From assembly GCF_030695035.1 (NCBI RefSeq), contig NZ_JAUYTT010000010.1, positions 248,001 through 312,000 of the forward strand: 64,000 bases of DNA, given 5' to 3'. The notes below the pieces were generated by a model that was not told the DNA's origin, searched no databases, and was given only the letters and a program-made list of their open reading frames with translations. This DNA is from Frigidibacter sp. GTDB taxonomy: Bacteria > Pseudomonadota > Alphaproteobacteria > Rhodobacterales > Rhodobacteraceae. The translations under genes were made by a program, and so were the position numbers. This document shows, piece after piece, positions 45,288-53,544 of the stretch. Numbering within the stretch: the first letter of the stretch is position 1; the number at the start of each line of letters is the position of its first letter.

Positions 45288-45305
45288 ACTAACAAAAATG
45301 TTGGT
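45288..45305. promoter_or_regulatory. HxlR operator candidate
   Basis: ACTAAC-AAAAAT-GTTGGT, an inverted repeat with one mismatch in the 98-base divergent gap between hxlR and the reductase gene. Nearby GTAC repeats (45304-45320) may be a second half-site. Confidence 0.5.
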
Positions 45306-45362
45306 ACTTCCCTTTCGTACGTATGCCGCTATCTGGGATCTGTCAACATGAAGGAGATCCCC

Positions 45363-46205
45363 ATGACCATTGCCATCACCGGCGCCAGCGGCCAGCTTGG
45401 CCGGCTTGCCATTGCCCATCTGAAGACCCTGACCGACCCTGCGGGCATCGTGGCGCTGGCGCGCGATCCTGCGAAAGTGGCCGATCTGGGCGTTGCCGCC
45501 CGCGCTTTCGACTACACGCAGCCGGAGACGATGGGGCCGGCGCTGGAGGGGGTGCAGACGCTGGTGCTGATCTCGTCCAGCGATTTCAATGACCGGGTGG
45601 GGCAGCACCGCAATGTCATCGAGGCGGCGAAGGCCGCGGGGGTGGGGCGGATCCTTTATACCTCGCTGCTGAAGGCGGACAGCTCGCCCTTGCTGCTTGC
45701 GGCGGATCACCGCGAGACGGAGGCGATGATTGCGGGCTCGGGCCTGCCGGCGGCGATCTTGCGCAATGGCTGGTATACCGAGAACTGGACGGGCAATCTG
45801 GGCGGGGCGATTGCCGCGGGCGCTCTGATCGGCGCGGCAGGGACGGCGCGGTTCACGCCGGCGGTGCGGAGCGATTATGCCGAGGCGCTGGCCGTCGTAG
45901 CGGCCGACGCGGGCCGCGTTGGGGTGCTGGAGCTGGCCGGGGAGGAGGTGATCACGCTGGCCGATCTGGCAGCGGAGGTGTCGCGGCAGACCGGCAAGGC
46001 GCTGCCCTATAACGACCTGCCGGCGGAGGTGTATCAGGGGCTGCTGGAGAGCTTTGGCTTGCCGGCGGGCTTTGCCGGGGTGCTGGTCGATGTGGATGTG
46101 AAGGCGACGGGGGGCTGGCTGGCGGATGACAGCGGCACGCTGGCGAAGCTGCTGGGCCGCCCGACGGTGCGGCTGGCCGAGGCGGTGGCTGCGGCGCTGG
46201 CCTGA
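45363..46205 (+). CDS. NmrA-type NAD(P)-binding reductase, QorB-like
   Basis: 280 residues of atypical SDR/NmrA fold. The N-terminal AITGASGQLGRLAI is the NAD(P) loop, VGRILYTSLLKADSSP the family-typical strand, and LRNGWYTENW the usual QorB/YtfG segment. Start 45363 is chosen for its AAGGAGAT site. QorB-type enzymes reduce quinones with NADPH and are controlled by a divergent HxlR regulator, exactly the layout here. A terminator-like hairpin follows at 46212. Confidence 0.87.
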   Translation: MTIAITGASGQLGRLAIAHLKTLTDPAGIVALARDPAKVADLGVAARAFDYTQPETMGPALEGVQTLVLISSSDFNDRVGQHRNVIEAAKAAGVGRILYTSLLKADSSPLLLAADHRETEAMIAGSGLPAAILRNGWYTENWTGNLGGAIAAGALIGAAGTARFTPAVRSDYAEALAVVAADAGRVGVLELAGEEVITLADLAAEVSRQTGKALPYNDLPAEVYQGLLESFGLPAGFAGVLVDVDVKATGGWLADDSGTLAKLLGRPTVRLAEAVAAALA

Positions 46206-46211
46206 GGCGAG

Positions 46212-46239
46212 GGGGCCGGTCCTTAAATGGGCTGGCCCC
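46212..46239 (+). terminator. Stem-loop after the qorB-like gene
   Basis: GGGGCC-G-GTCC, loop TTAAAT, GGGC-T-GGCCCC: a 10-bp stem with one internal mismatch, starting 7 bases after the stop. There is no T-run, so it may act as a mild terminator or RNA end. Confidence 0.45.
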
Positions 46240-46440
46240 ACGCAAATAAGACCGCTGTTCCGCGCCGTGCTGTGAGAGGATGCAGATGTTCGCCGCCGGT
46301 TTCGGCAGGAGGGGCGGGGGTCCCGTGCGGTTGGGCGGGCCGGAATGCCGTTCGTCCTGTCGCGCGCCGCCCCTGTGCGCGGGCCCTTGCCTCGCGGCGC
46401 AAAGGCGCCGACATCGGGGGCAACAGGAAAGGGTTCTCCC

Positions 46441-47367
46441 ATGAAGACTTTTGCAGTTTCCGCCGTGCTCGCCCTCGGGCTCTCCACCGCCGCGATGGCA
46501 CAGGACTTCGGCCCGCTGGTATCGGCGGCCGAGGTTCAGGCCCTCTCCGCGGGCGAGGCGGCGCCGCTGGTGCTGGATATCCGCGGCGCGGCCTATGATC
46601 AGGGCCATATCGCCGGGGCGGTGTCTGCGCCCTATGAGCGTTTCCGCGGGCCGAAGGAGAATCCGGGTGCGCTGGTACCCGAGGATCAGCTGGAGGCCAC
46701 GCTGCAGGAGCTTGGCGTGACGCTGGAGCGACCGGTGATCGTGGTGCATCAGGGCAAGGATGACAGCGATTTTGGCGCCGCGGCGCGGGTCTACTGGACG
46801 CTGAAATCCTCGGGCGTGAGCCAGCTGGCGATCCTGAATGGCGGGATGGCGGCCTGGAGCACCGAGGGGTTGCCGCTGGAGACCAAGGCGACGGTGCCTA
46901 CCCCGTCTGACATCGACATCACCTTTTCGGACCGTTGGCTGGCGACCACCGATGACGTCAGCGCCATCGTCAATGGCGAGCGGACGGCGCGGCTGGTCGA
47001 TGCGCGGCCGGTGGGTTTCTTCACCGGCCAGACCTCGCACCCCGCGATGTCGCGCCCGGGCACCCTGCCGGGAGCGGAGAGCGTCGAGCATACCGTGTGG
47101 TTCGACGGCAGCGCCGAGGTGATCAATGCGCCGGCGGCGAATGAGGTGCTGGCGCGGCTGGGGATCGGGCGGGATGAGGAGGTCGTGGCCTTCTGCAACA
47201 CCGGCCATTGGGCGGCGACCGAATGGTTCGCGCTGTCGGAACTGGCGGGCGTCGAGGGCGCGAAGCTGTATCCGGAGTCGATGGTCGGCTGGTCGCAGAC
47301 CGGGCAGGACATGGACAATACCCCGGGTCTGGTGCGCAACCTGCTGAACCAGCTGCGGGGCAACTGA
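46441..47367 (+). CDS. Periplasmic two-domain rhodanese (thiosulfate sulfurtransferase-like)
   Basis: 308 residues with a Sec signal peptide (KTFAVSAVLALGLSTAAMA, cleavage before QDF). Two rhodanese domains follow: the first around VLDIRGAAYDQGHIAGAVSA, the second with active loop EVVAFCNTGHWAATEW carrying the persulfide Cys. The domain arrangement is that of 3-mercaptopyruvate/thiosulfate sulfurtransferases. AGGAAAGGG precedes the ATG. Its stop overlaps the YeeE/YedE gene start, so a secreted sulfur carrier is linked to a sulfur-compound transporter. Confidence 0.88.
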   Translation: MKTFAVSAVLALGLSTAAMAQDFGPLVSAAEVQALSAGEAAPLVLDIRGAAYDQGHIAGAVSAPYERFRGPKENPGALVPEDQLEATLQELGVTLERPVIVVHQGKDDSDFGAAARVYWTLKSSGVSQLAILNGGMAAWSTEGLPLETKATVPTPSDIDITFSDRWLATTDDVSAIVNGERTARLVDARPVGFFTGQTSHPAMSRPGTLPGAESVEHTVWFDGSAEVINAPAANEVLARLGIGRDEEVVAFCNTGHWAATEWFALSELAGVEGAKLYPESMVGWSQTGQDMDNTPGLVRNLLNQLRGN

Positions 47368-48491
47368 TGACGGTTGCGGCGGCAGAGCCCTCGGGCAGCT
47401 GGGCGGCGCGGCGGGGGCTGATCGTGCTGGCCGCGCTGGGGTTGGTGCTGGCGGTGGCGCTGTTTGCGGGCGCGCGCTATGGGCTGCTGCTGGCCATCGG
47501 ACTGGGCTTTGGCCTTGTGCTGGAGGGGCTGCGCTTCGGCTTTGCCGGGCCGTGGCGCGCGATGATCCTGCGGCGCGATCCGTCGGGGATTCTGGCGCAG
47601 CTGCTGGCGATTGCCGTGGTGGCGGTGGTCGCGTTTCCGCTGCTGGCCGGGTCGTCGGGTGAGCTGGCGGGCGCCGCCGCCCCGATTGGCTGGGCGATGG
47701 CGGGCGGGGCCTTTGTCTTTGGCGCCTGTATGCAGGTGGTGCTGGGATGCGGGTCCGGCACGCTGGTCAATGCCGGCAGCGGCAATCCGGTGGCGCTGGT
47801 GGCGCTGCCATTCTTCGCCATCGGCAGCTTTCTGGGCGCCTATGGGCTGATCTGGTGGACGGATCTTGGCGCGCTGCCGGTCCTGACGCTGACCGGCACT
47901 TCGGGCCTTGCAGTGACGCTGGTGCTGCTGGCGCTGGTGGCGGGGCTGTTGCTGCTGTTGGCGGCGCCGGGCACGCGGCATGTGCCGCGGCGGCTGGTGA
48001 TTGCGGCGCTGCTGCTGGCGGGGCTGGCGATTGGCAACCTCGTGGTGGCTGGGCAGCCCTGGGGCGTGGTCTACGGGCTGGGGCTGTGGGGCGCGAAGGG
48101 GGCGGTTGCGCTTGGCGCGGACCTGTCCGGCTCTGCCTTCTGGGCGGCGCCGGGGAATGCCGGGCGGTTGCAGGCGAGCGTTTTGACCGACGTGACCTCG
48201 CTGACCAATATCGGCATCATCACCGGGGCCTTTCTGGTGGCCTGCTGGCGGCGGGGCGGGCTGTCGCAGCCCTTGCCGAAGCTGCCGGCGCGGGCCTGGG
48301 CGGCGACCATCGTCGCCGGGCTGCTGCTGGGATATTCGGCGCGGCTGGCCTTCGGTTGCAATGTGGGCGCGTTCTTCAGCGGCATTTCCACCGGCAGCCT
48401 GCATGGCTGGGTCTGGTTCGCGATGGCCTTTGCCGGGGCCTTTGTCGGCGTGCGGCTGCGGCCGATCCTTGGACTGGAGCCGCGGACATGA
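47367..48491 (+). CDS. YeeE/YedE-family sulfur-compound transporter (TsuA-like)
   Basis: 374 residues, about 9 membrane helices. Two conserved Cys motifs, MQVVLGCGSGTLVNAGSGN and ARLAFGCNVGAFFSG followed by GSLHGW, match the thiosulfate-uptake TsuA/YeeE family, in which these cysteines relay thiosulfate across the membrane. ATG overlaps the rhodanese stop (TGATGA) and its own stop overlaps the start of a 54-residue protein. Together the three genes probably move thiosulfate or persulfide sulfur. No cytoplasmic TsuB-type partner is present here. Confidence 0.85.
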   Translation: MTVAAAEPSGSWAARRGLIVLAALGLVLAVALFAGARYGLLLAIGLGFGLVLEGLRFGFAGPWRAMILRRDPSGILAQLLAIAVVAVVAFPLLAGSSGELAGAAAPIGWAMAGGAFVFGACMQVVLGCGSGTLVNAGSGNPVALVALPFFAIGSFLGAYGLIWWTDLGALPVLTLTGTSGLAVTLVLLALVAGLLLLLAAPGTRHVPRRLVIAALLLAGLAIGNLVVAGQPWGVVYGLGLWGAKGAVALGADLSGSAFWAAPGNAGRLQASVLTDVTSLTNIGIITGAFLVACWRRGGLSQPLPKLPARAWAATIVAGLLLGYSARLAFGCNVGAFFSGISTGSLHGWVWFAMAFAGAFVGVRLRPILGLEPRT

Positions 48492-48652
48492 CCCGCCGTT
48501 TCACCGCGCCGCTGGCGATTGCACTGATCGGGCTGCTGATCCTGTTCGACAGCGCGACCGCCGAGCTGAACCCCTACAAGGCGCCGCCGCTGCTGGCGCT
48601 TGGGTCCGGGGCCGTCGCCTCGGGCGGGTTTTGCGGGGCGATGCCGGAGTAG
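48488..48652 (+). CDS. 54-residue small membrane or exported protein
   Basis: One hydrophobic helix, TAPLAIALIGLLILFDSATA, then a short tail NPYKAPPLLALGSGAVASGG ending FCGAMPE. It could be a signal peptide followed by a short secreted peptide, or a single-pass subunit. ATG sits in the stop of the YeeE/YedE gene, so it is co-translated with the transporter and may be an accessory subunit. Ends 2 bases before the convergent hydrolase stop. Confidence 0.7.
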   Translation: MTRRFTAPLAIALIGLLILFDSATAELNPYKAPPLLALGSGAVASGGFCGAMPE

Positions 48653-48654
48653 GT

Positions 48655-49527
48655 TCAGCCGGGCGCCTCGGCGAGGGGCGCCGGGGCGCTGGCGGACGCG
48701 AAGTCCCGCACCAGCGCCAGCCATTGCACGATGACCGAGATCGCTGCGGGTTCGTCAAGGAAGGGGATGTGGCCGCGCCAGGGCACCTCGGCGAACAGCA
48801 TGTCTGGGCGACGGCGGCGCATTTCGGCGGCGGTGGCGCGGGCAAGCACGTCCGAGGCCTCGCCGCGGATCAGCGCCAGCGGCAGGCCGGCGCAGGCATC
48901 GAAAAGCGGCCAGAGCTCGGGCAGCGGTTGCGCCATTGCCGCCTCGAACGAGGCGCGCAGGGCGGGGTCATAGGTCAGCCCGACGCGGCCATCGAGCTGC
49001 ACGTAATGGCGCACGGTTTCCTCGTGCCATCGCAGGGGCGGTACCCGGTCGAAGCCGGGCATTGCCGATTGGGTGCGGTCGGCGACCTCTTCCAGCGTGG
49101 GGACGGTGGGTTCGACGCCGATATAGGTGCCGATGCGCACCAGCCCGTCGCGTTCGACCACCGGGCCGACATCGTTCATGCAGAGGCCCAGAAGGCGGTC
49201 GCGGGCGGTCGCGGCGATGACCAGCCCCAGGAAACCGCCGCGGGAGGAGCCGATGACGGCCGCGCGGTCTATGCCCAGATGATCCAGCAGCGCCAGGGCG
49301 TCCTTTGCCTCCTGTCCGACCGAGTAGGTCTCAGGTGGCGCCCAGTCCGACCGGCCGCGGCCGCGGCTGTCGAGCCGGATCAGGCGGGTTCCTTCGGGCA
49401 GGTAGCGGGCGAGATAGTCGAAATCGCGGCCATCGCGGGTCAGGCCGGCCAGCGCCAGCAGCGGCAGGCCCGTGCCCTCATCGCGGTACGCAAGACGGGT
49501 GCCGTCTTCGGCCTCGAACCGTTCCAT
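48655..49527 (-). CDS. Alpha/beta hydrolase
   Basis: 290 residues. RLDSRGRGRSDW (oxyanion region), the nucleophile elbow VIGSSRGGFLG with the catalytic Ser, and a late GHIPFLDEP with the catalytic His. Similar to esterase/haloalkane/lactonase-type hydrolases (3-oxoadipate enol-lactonase-like lid region). The substrate is unknown. It starts 117 bases after the CoA-transferase operon ends on the same strand, so it may be its last gene, or have its own promoter. Confidence 0.85.
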   Translation of the reverse strand: MERFEAEDGTRLAYRDEGTGLPLLALAGLTRDGRDFDYLARYLPEGTRLIRLDSRGRGRSDWAPPETYSVGQEAKDALALLDHLGIDRAAVIGSSRGGFLGLVIAATARDRLLGLCMNDVGPVVERDGLVRIGTYIGVEPTVPTLEEVADRTQSAMPGFDRVPPLRWHEETVRHYVQLDGRVGLTYDPALRASFEAAMAQPLPELWPLFDACAGLPLALIRGEASDVLARATAAEMRRRRPDMLFAEVPWRGHIPFLDEPAAISVIVQWLALVRDFASASAPAPLAEAPG

Positions 49528-49644
49528 GCAAGGTCTCCTCCCTCGTCACCCCGCCTCCACGCGGGTCGCCTGCATACGCGCTGCGGGCAGGTGATTGACG
49601 CCCGGCTTCCCCCTTCCGTCAAGGACGCGGAGCGTCGCAGGGGG

Positions 49645-50298
49645 TCAGATCAGCATCATCTCCGGCACATCGCCCTGGATGATGAGGGTGGCCTCGGTGG
49701 CGGCGATGATCTCATCGAGGGTGACCCCCGGCGCGTGTTCGCGCAGGACAAGGCCCGCATCGGTGGGCTCGATCACCGCGAGGTCGGTGACGATCAGGTC
49801 CACCCGGCGCAGGGCGGTCAGCGGCAGGGTCAGTTTCGGCACGATCTTGGACTGGCCCTTGGCGGCGTGCTGCATGGCAACGATCACCCGCGCGGCGCCG
49901 GTGACAAGGTCCATCGCGCCGCCCATGCCCGGCACCATCTTGCCCGGCACCTTCCAGTTTGCCAGATGCCCGGCCTCATCGACCTGCAGCCCGCCAAGCA
50001 CGGTCATGTCGAGATGCCCGCCGCGGATCAGGCCAAAGCTCATGGCGCTGTCGATGCTGGCCGCCCCCGGCACGGCAGTGACGAAACCGCCGCCCGCATC
50101 GGTCAGGTGGCGATCCTCCATGCCTTCGGGCGGGCGCGCGCCAAGGCCGATCACCCCGTTCTCGGCCTGAAAGAACACGCCGAGGCCGGCGGGCACGAAA
50201 TTCGCCACCATCGAGGGCAGCCCGATCCCGAGATTGACCAGCGAGCCCGGCCGGACTTCCCGCGCCACCCGGCGGGCGATGAGTTCCTTGGCGTCCAT
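49645..50298 (-). CDS. 3-oxoacid CoA-transferase subunit B
   Basis: 217 residues, the AtoA/ScoB type. VNLGIGLPSMVANF at the start and FQAENGVIGLGARP with the catalytic Glu that carries the CoA thioester. KMVPGMGGAMDLVTGA is also typical. Pairs with subunit A 11 bases upstream. It transfers CoA between acetoacetate, or another short-chain acid, and acetyl-/succinyl-CoA. Last gene of the six-gene minus-strand operon, assuming the hydrolase is separate. Confidence 0.92.
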   Translation of the reverse strand: MDAKELIARRVAREVRPGSLVNLGIGLPSMVANFVPAGLGVFFQAENGVIGLGARPPEGMEDRHLTDAGGGFVTAVPGAASIDSAMSFGLIRGGHLDMTVLGGLQVDEAGHLANWKVPGKMVPGMGGAMDLVTGAARVIVAMQHAAKGQSKIVPKLTLPLTALRRVDLIVTDLAVIEPTDAGLVLREHAPGVTLDEIIAATEATLIIQGDVPEMMLI

Positions 50299-50309
50299 GT
50301 CGGCCCTCC

Positions 50310-50963
50310 TCAGCTTGCGCGGATCAGTAGATGATCGACCAGAACGCCGGGCGTCTTGACCGCATCGGGCGGGATCACCCCCACCGGCACGATGCTGTCA
50401 GCCTCGGCGATCACGGTGCGGCCCGCCAGCGCGATGATCGGATTGAAGTTATGCGCGGTCAGCATGTAGCTGAGATTGCCGACGTAATCGGCCTGCCAGG
50501 CGCCGATCAGCGCGAAATCGGCCTTGAGCGGGGTTTCGACGAGGAAGCGTTTCCCCTCCACCGTCACCACCTGCTTGCCATCCTCGACCTCGGTGCCAAG
50601 GCCCGTGGGCGTCAGCACGCCGCCAAGGCCCATGCCGCCGGCGCGGATGCGCTCGATCAGGGTGCCTTGCGGCACCAGCTCGCAGGTGATCTCGCCCGAG
50701 ATCATCTTGGCCTGGGTTTCGGGGTTGAGCCCGATATGGCTGGCGATGATGTGGCGGACGAGGCCGGCGCTGACCAGCTTGCCGATGCCCTTGCCGGGCA
50801 TGGCGGTGTCATTGGCGATGATCGTCAGCCCGCCGACGCCGCGGGCGACGATGGCGTCGATCATCCGTTCGGGCGAGCCCACGGCCATGAAGCCACCGAT
50901 CATCAGGCTGGCGCCTTCGGGGATCATCTCGGCCGCAGCCGCCGGTTTCAACGCGCCTTTCAT
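50310..50963 (-). CDS. 3-oxoacid CoA-transferase subunit A
   Basis: 217 residues, the AtoD/ScoA type. SLMIGGFMAVGSPERMIDA near the N-terminus, ANDTAMPGKGIGKLV (Gly-rich CoA region) and a C-terminal PVGVIPPDAVKTPGVLVD are standard. Its start overlaps the ackA stop by 4 bases. With subunit B it forms the active heteromer, which could move CoA onto short-chain acids such as acetoacetate, butyrate or acetate produced nearby. Confidence 0.92.
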   Translation of the reverse strand: MKGALKPAAAAEMIPEGASLMIGGFMAVGSPERMIDAIVARGVGGLTIIANDTAMPGKGIGKLVSAGLVRHIIASHIGLNPETQAKMISGEITCELVPQGTLIERIRAGGMGLGGVLTPTGLGTEVEDGKQVVTVEGKRFLVETPLKADFALIGAWQADYVGNLSYMLTAHNFNPIIALAGRTVIAEADSIVPVGVIPPDAVKTPGVLVDHLLIRAS

Positions 50964-52138
50964 GCCGCTTCCTTTGTCAGGCCCACCGCCGCACGCGCGG
51001 CACGGGCGATCACCAGTTCCTCATTGGTGGGGATCACCAGCACCGAGGTACGGGCGAGGTCCGACGAGATGACGCGGTCATTGCCTGCGTTCTTGGCGTG
51101 GTCGATCTCGATCCCCATCCAGCCGAGCCGCTCGCAGATGCGGGCGCGGATCAGGCGGGAGTTCTCGCCGATGCCGCCGCAGAAGATCAGCGCGTCGATG
51201 CCGCCAAGCGCGGCGGCAAGGGCGCCGACCTCGCGCTGGCAGCGGAAGACGAAATAGTCGATGGCCTCGGCCGCGTGGGGCGTGTTCGCAGCCTCAAGCG
51301 TGCGCATGTCGTTGGAGAGGCCGGAGAGGCCGAGAAGCCCGGATTGCTTGTAGAGAAGGTCCGAGATCTGCGCGGCGGTCATGCCCTTCTGGTCCATGAG
51401 GTAGAGGAGCACGCCCGGGTCCACCTGCCCGCTGCGGGTGCCCATCGGCAGCCCGTCCAGCGCCGAAAAGCCCATGGTCGAGGCGACGGAGCGGCCGTTC
51501 TGGATGCCGCACATGCTGGCGCCATTGCCCAGATGCGCGACGACCACGCGGCCTTCGGCCAGATGCGGGGCAGAGCTGGCCAGCTCGCCGGCGATATAGT
51601 CGTAGCTGAGGCCGTGGAAGCCGTAGCGGCGCACGCCTTCATCGTAGAGCGCGCGGGGCAGGGCGAAGGTGTCGTTCACGAAGGGGTGGCTGCGGTGGAA
51701 GGCGGTGTCGAAACAGGCCACCTGCGGCACGCCGGGGAAGGCGGCAATCGCGGCACGGATGCCGGCGAGGTTGTGGGGCTGGTGCAGGGGGGCGAAGGGG
51801 GCGAGGCGCTCCAGATCGTTCAGCACCGCGTCATCCACCGTTACCGGCGCGGCGCGGTCGGCCCCGCCGTGGACGACGCGGTGGCCGATGGCCAGAAGGT
51901 CGAGGTCCGGCCATTCGGCGCGGAAGCTGGCGATGACGGCGGCCATGGCGCCGGCATGGGTGGTCAGGTCGCCCGCGGCCTCGATGGTGGCGCCCGCGGC
52001 GTCCTTGAGCTTCAGCACCCCATCCGGCCCGACCTTGTCGGCAAGGCCGGTGGCGAGCGGCGCATCGCCGTTCGCCGGGAACAGCGCGACCTTCAGCGAG
52101 GAGGAGCCGGCATTCAGCGTCAGCACCGCCCGGGTCAT
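50960..52138 (-). CDS. ackA: Acetate kinase
   Basis: 392 residues, full length. LTLNAGSSSLKVALF (N-terminal phosphate region), GHRVVHGG, HLGNGASMCGIQNGRS and the FCGGIGENS loop are complete. Converts acetyl phosphate plus ADP to acetate plus ATP, or works on propionyl or butyryl phosphate. It overlaps the pta-containing gene upstream by 4 bases and the CoA-transferase gene downstream by 4, so the acyl-phosphate route and CoA-transferase are co-translated. Confidence 0.95.
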   Translation of the reverse strand: MTRAVLTLNAGSSSLKVALFPANGDAPLATGLADKVGPDGVLKLKDAAGATIEAAGDLTTHAGAMAAVIASFRAEWPDLDLLAIGHRVVHGGADRAAPVTVDDAVLNDLERLAPFAPLHQPHNLAGIRAAIAAFPGVPQVACFDTAFHRSHPFVNDTFALPRALYDEGVRRYGFHGLSYDYIAGELASSAPHLAEGRVVVAHLGNGASMCGIQNGRSVASTMGFSALDGLPMGTRSGQVDPGVLLYLMDQKGMTAAQISDLLYKQSGLLGLSGLSNDMRTLEAANTPHAAEAIDYFVFRCQREVGALAAALGGIDALIFCGGIGENSRLIRARICERLGWMGIEIDHAKNAGNDRVISSDLARTSVLVIPTNEELVIARAARAAVGLTKEAA

Positions 52139-53511
52139 TTTGCGGTTCCGGCGAAGTGGTGGATGGCGGCGACAGCGCAGGAGGCGAGGCGCGACATCGG
52201 GCTGTCGGAGCGGGAGTTGAGGATCACCGGCACCTTGGCGCCAAGCACCAGCCCGGCGCCCTCGGCATGGCTGATGAAGGAAAGCTGCTTGGCCAGCATG
52301 TTGCCGGAATCGATACCCGGCACCACGAGGATATTCGCCCGCCCCGCGACATTGCCCTTCAGCCCCTTGGTGCGAGCCGCGGCCATGTCCACCGCATTGT
52401 CCATCGCCAGCGGGCCTTCGACCTGGCCGCCCTTGATCTGGCCGCGGTCGGCCATCTTCGACAGCAGCGCCGCGTCGATGGAAGACTGGATCGCCGGGTT
52501 CACGGTTTCCACCGCCGAGAGTACGCCGACGCGCGGGTCCATCCCCAGCGAGAGGGCGAGGTCGATGGCGTTCTGGCAGATGTCGACCTTGGTGGCGAGG
52601 TCGGGGGCGATGTTGATCGCGGCATCGGTCACGAACAGCGGTTCGGGCTGGCCGGGCACGTCCATCACGAAGACATGGGTGAAGCGGCGGCCGACGCGCA
52701 GGCCGGTCGCCTTGTCGAGCATCGCCTTCAGCAGGTTATCGGTGTGCAGATGGCCCTTCATGACGGCGGCCGCGCGCCCCTCATGCACAAGCGCGCAGGC
52801 GAGGGCCGCAGCGGCGGCATCAGAAGGCACGTCGATGACCTCGATGCCGGTCAGGTCGGCCTCGATCTCGGCGGCGGCTTTGCGGATGGCGGCCTCATTG
52901 CCGATCAGGATCGGCGCGATGATGCTTTCCTTGGCGGCCAGTAGCGCGCCGCCAAGCGAGTTCGCCTCATCGGGGCAGACCACGGCGGTGGGCAGCGCCG
53001 GCAGTGGGCGGGCGCGTTCCAGCAGCAGCTCGAAATGCCGGTGGCGCTGGACGACGAGGCCGGGGATCTCGAGGTTGTCTTGGTCGAATTTTTCTGTCGG
53101 GGCAAGGACTTCCGCCTCGCCGGAGAGGATGATCGCACCGTCCGATGTGCGGCGCACCTCGGTCTTCAGGTGGACGACCCCGTCCGCCTTTGACAGCACC
53201 TCGGCCCGCACCAGCACCTCCTCGCCGGCATGGGCGCGGGCGTGGAAATCCAGCACCTGGCGGCGGTAGAGCGTGCCGGGGCCGGGCAGCTGGGTTCCGA
53301 GCACCGCCGAGAGCAGCGAGGCCACGAACATGCCGGGTGCGACACGTTCGTTATGGCCATCGCCGTCAAGGTCGCTGTCCTGCAGATGCATCGGGTTGGT
53401 ATTGCCCGAGGATACGGCGAAGACATAGAGGTCGTCTTGGGTGATCAGGCGCCGCAACTCGGCGCTGTCGCCGGGCTGGATCTCGTCGAAGGTACGGTTG
53501 GTCAGGCGCAT
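52135..53511 (-). CDS. Bifunctional MaoC-type enoyl-CoA hydratase / phosphate acetyl(butyryl)transferase
   Basis: 458 residues. Residues 1-140 are a MaoC-like hotdog domain (NTNPMHLQDSD is close to the usual R-hydratase ASGDxNPIH motif). Residues about 165-458 are a PTA/PTB domain, with VCPDEANSLGGALLAAKESI, KGHLHTDNLL, VFVMDVPGQPEPLFVTDAAI, and VPGIDSGNMLAKQLSFI. The fusion couples trans-2-enoyl-CoA hydration to acyl-phosphate formation. Next to ackA it would funnel short acyl-CoA to acid and ATP. Fusions of this kind occur in alphaproteobacteria; in some rhizobia the pta-ackA genes respond to phosphate starvation (from memory). Confidence 0.88.
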   Translation of the reverse strand: MRLTNRTFDEIQPGDSAELRRLITQDDLYVFAVSSGNTNPMHLQDSDLDGDGHNERVAPGMFVASLLSAVLGTQLPGPGTLYRRQVLDFHARAHAGEEVLVRAEVLSKADGVVHLKTEVRRTSDGAIILSGEAEVLAPTEKFDQDNLEIPGLVVQRHRHFELLLERARPLPALPTAVVCPDEANSLGGALLAAKESIIAPILIGNEAAIRKAAAEIEADLTGIEVIDVPSDAAAAALACALVHEGRAAAVMKGHLHTDNLLKAMLDKATGLRVGRRFTHVFVMDVPGQPEPLFVTDAAINIAPDLATKVDICQNAIDLALSLGMDPRVGVLSAVETVNPAIQSSIDAALLSKMADRGQIKGGQVEGPLAMDNAVDMAAARTKGLKGNVAGRANILVVPGIDSGNMLAKQLSFISHAEGAGLVLGAKVPVILNSRSDSPMSRLASCAVAAIHHFAGTAK

Positions 53512-53544
53512 CTGGGTCCTTTGTAGGTTCAGGCCTTTGTCGGA

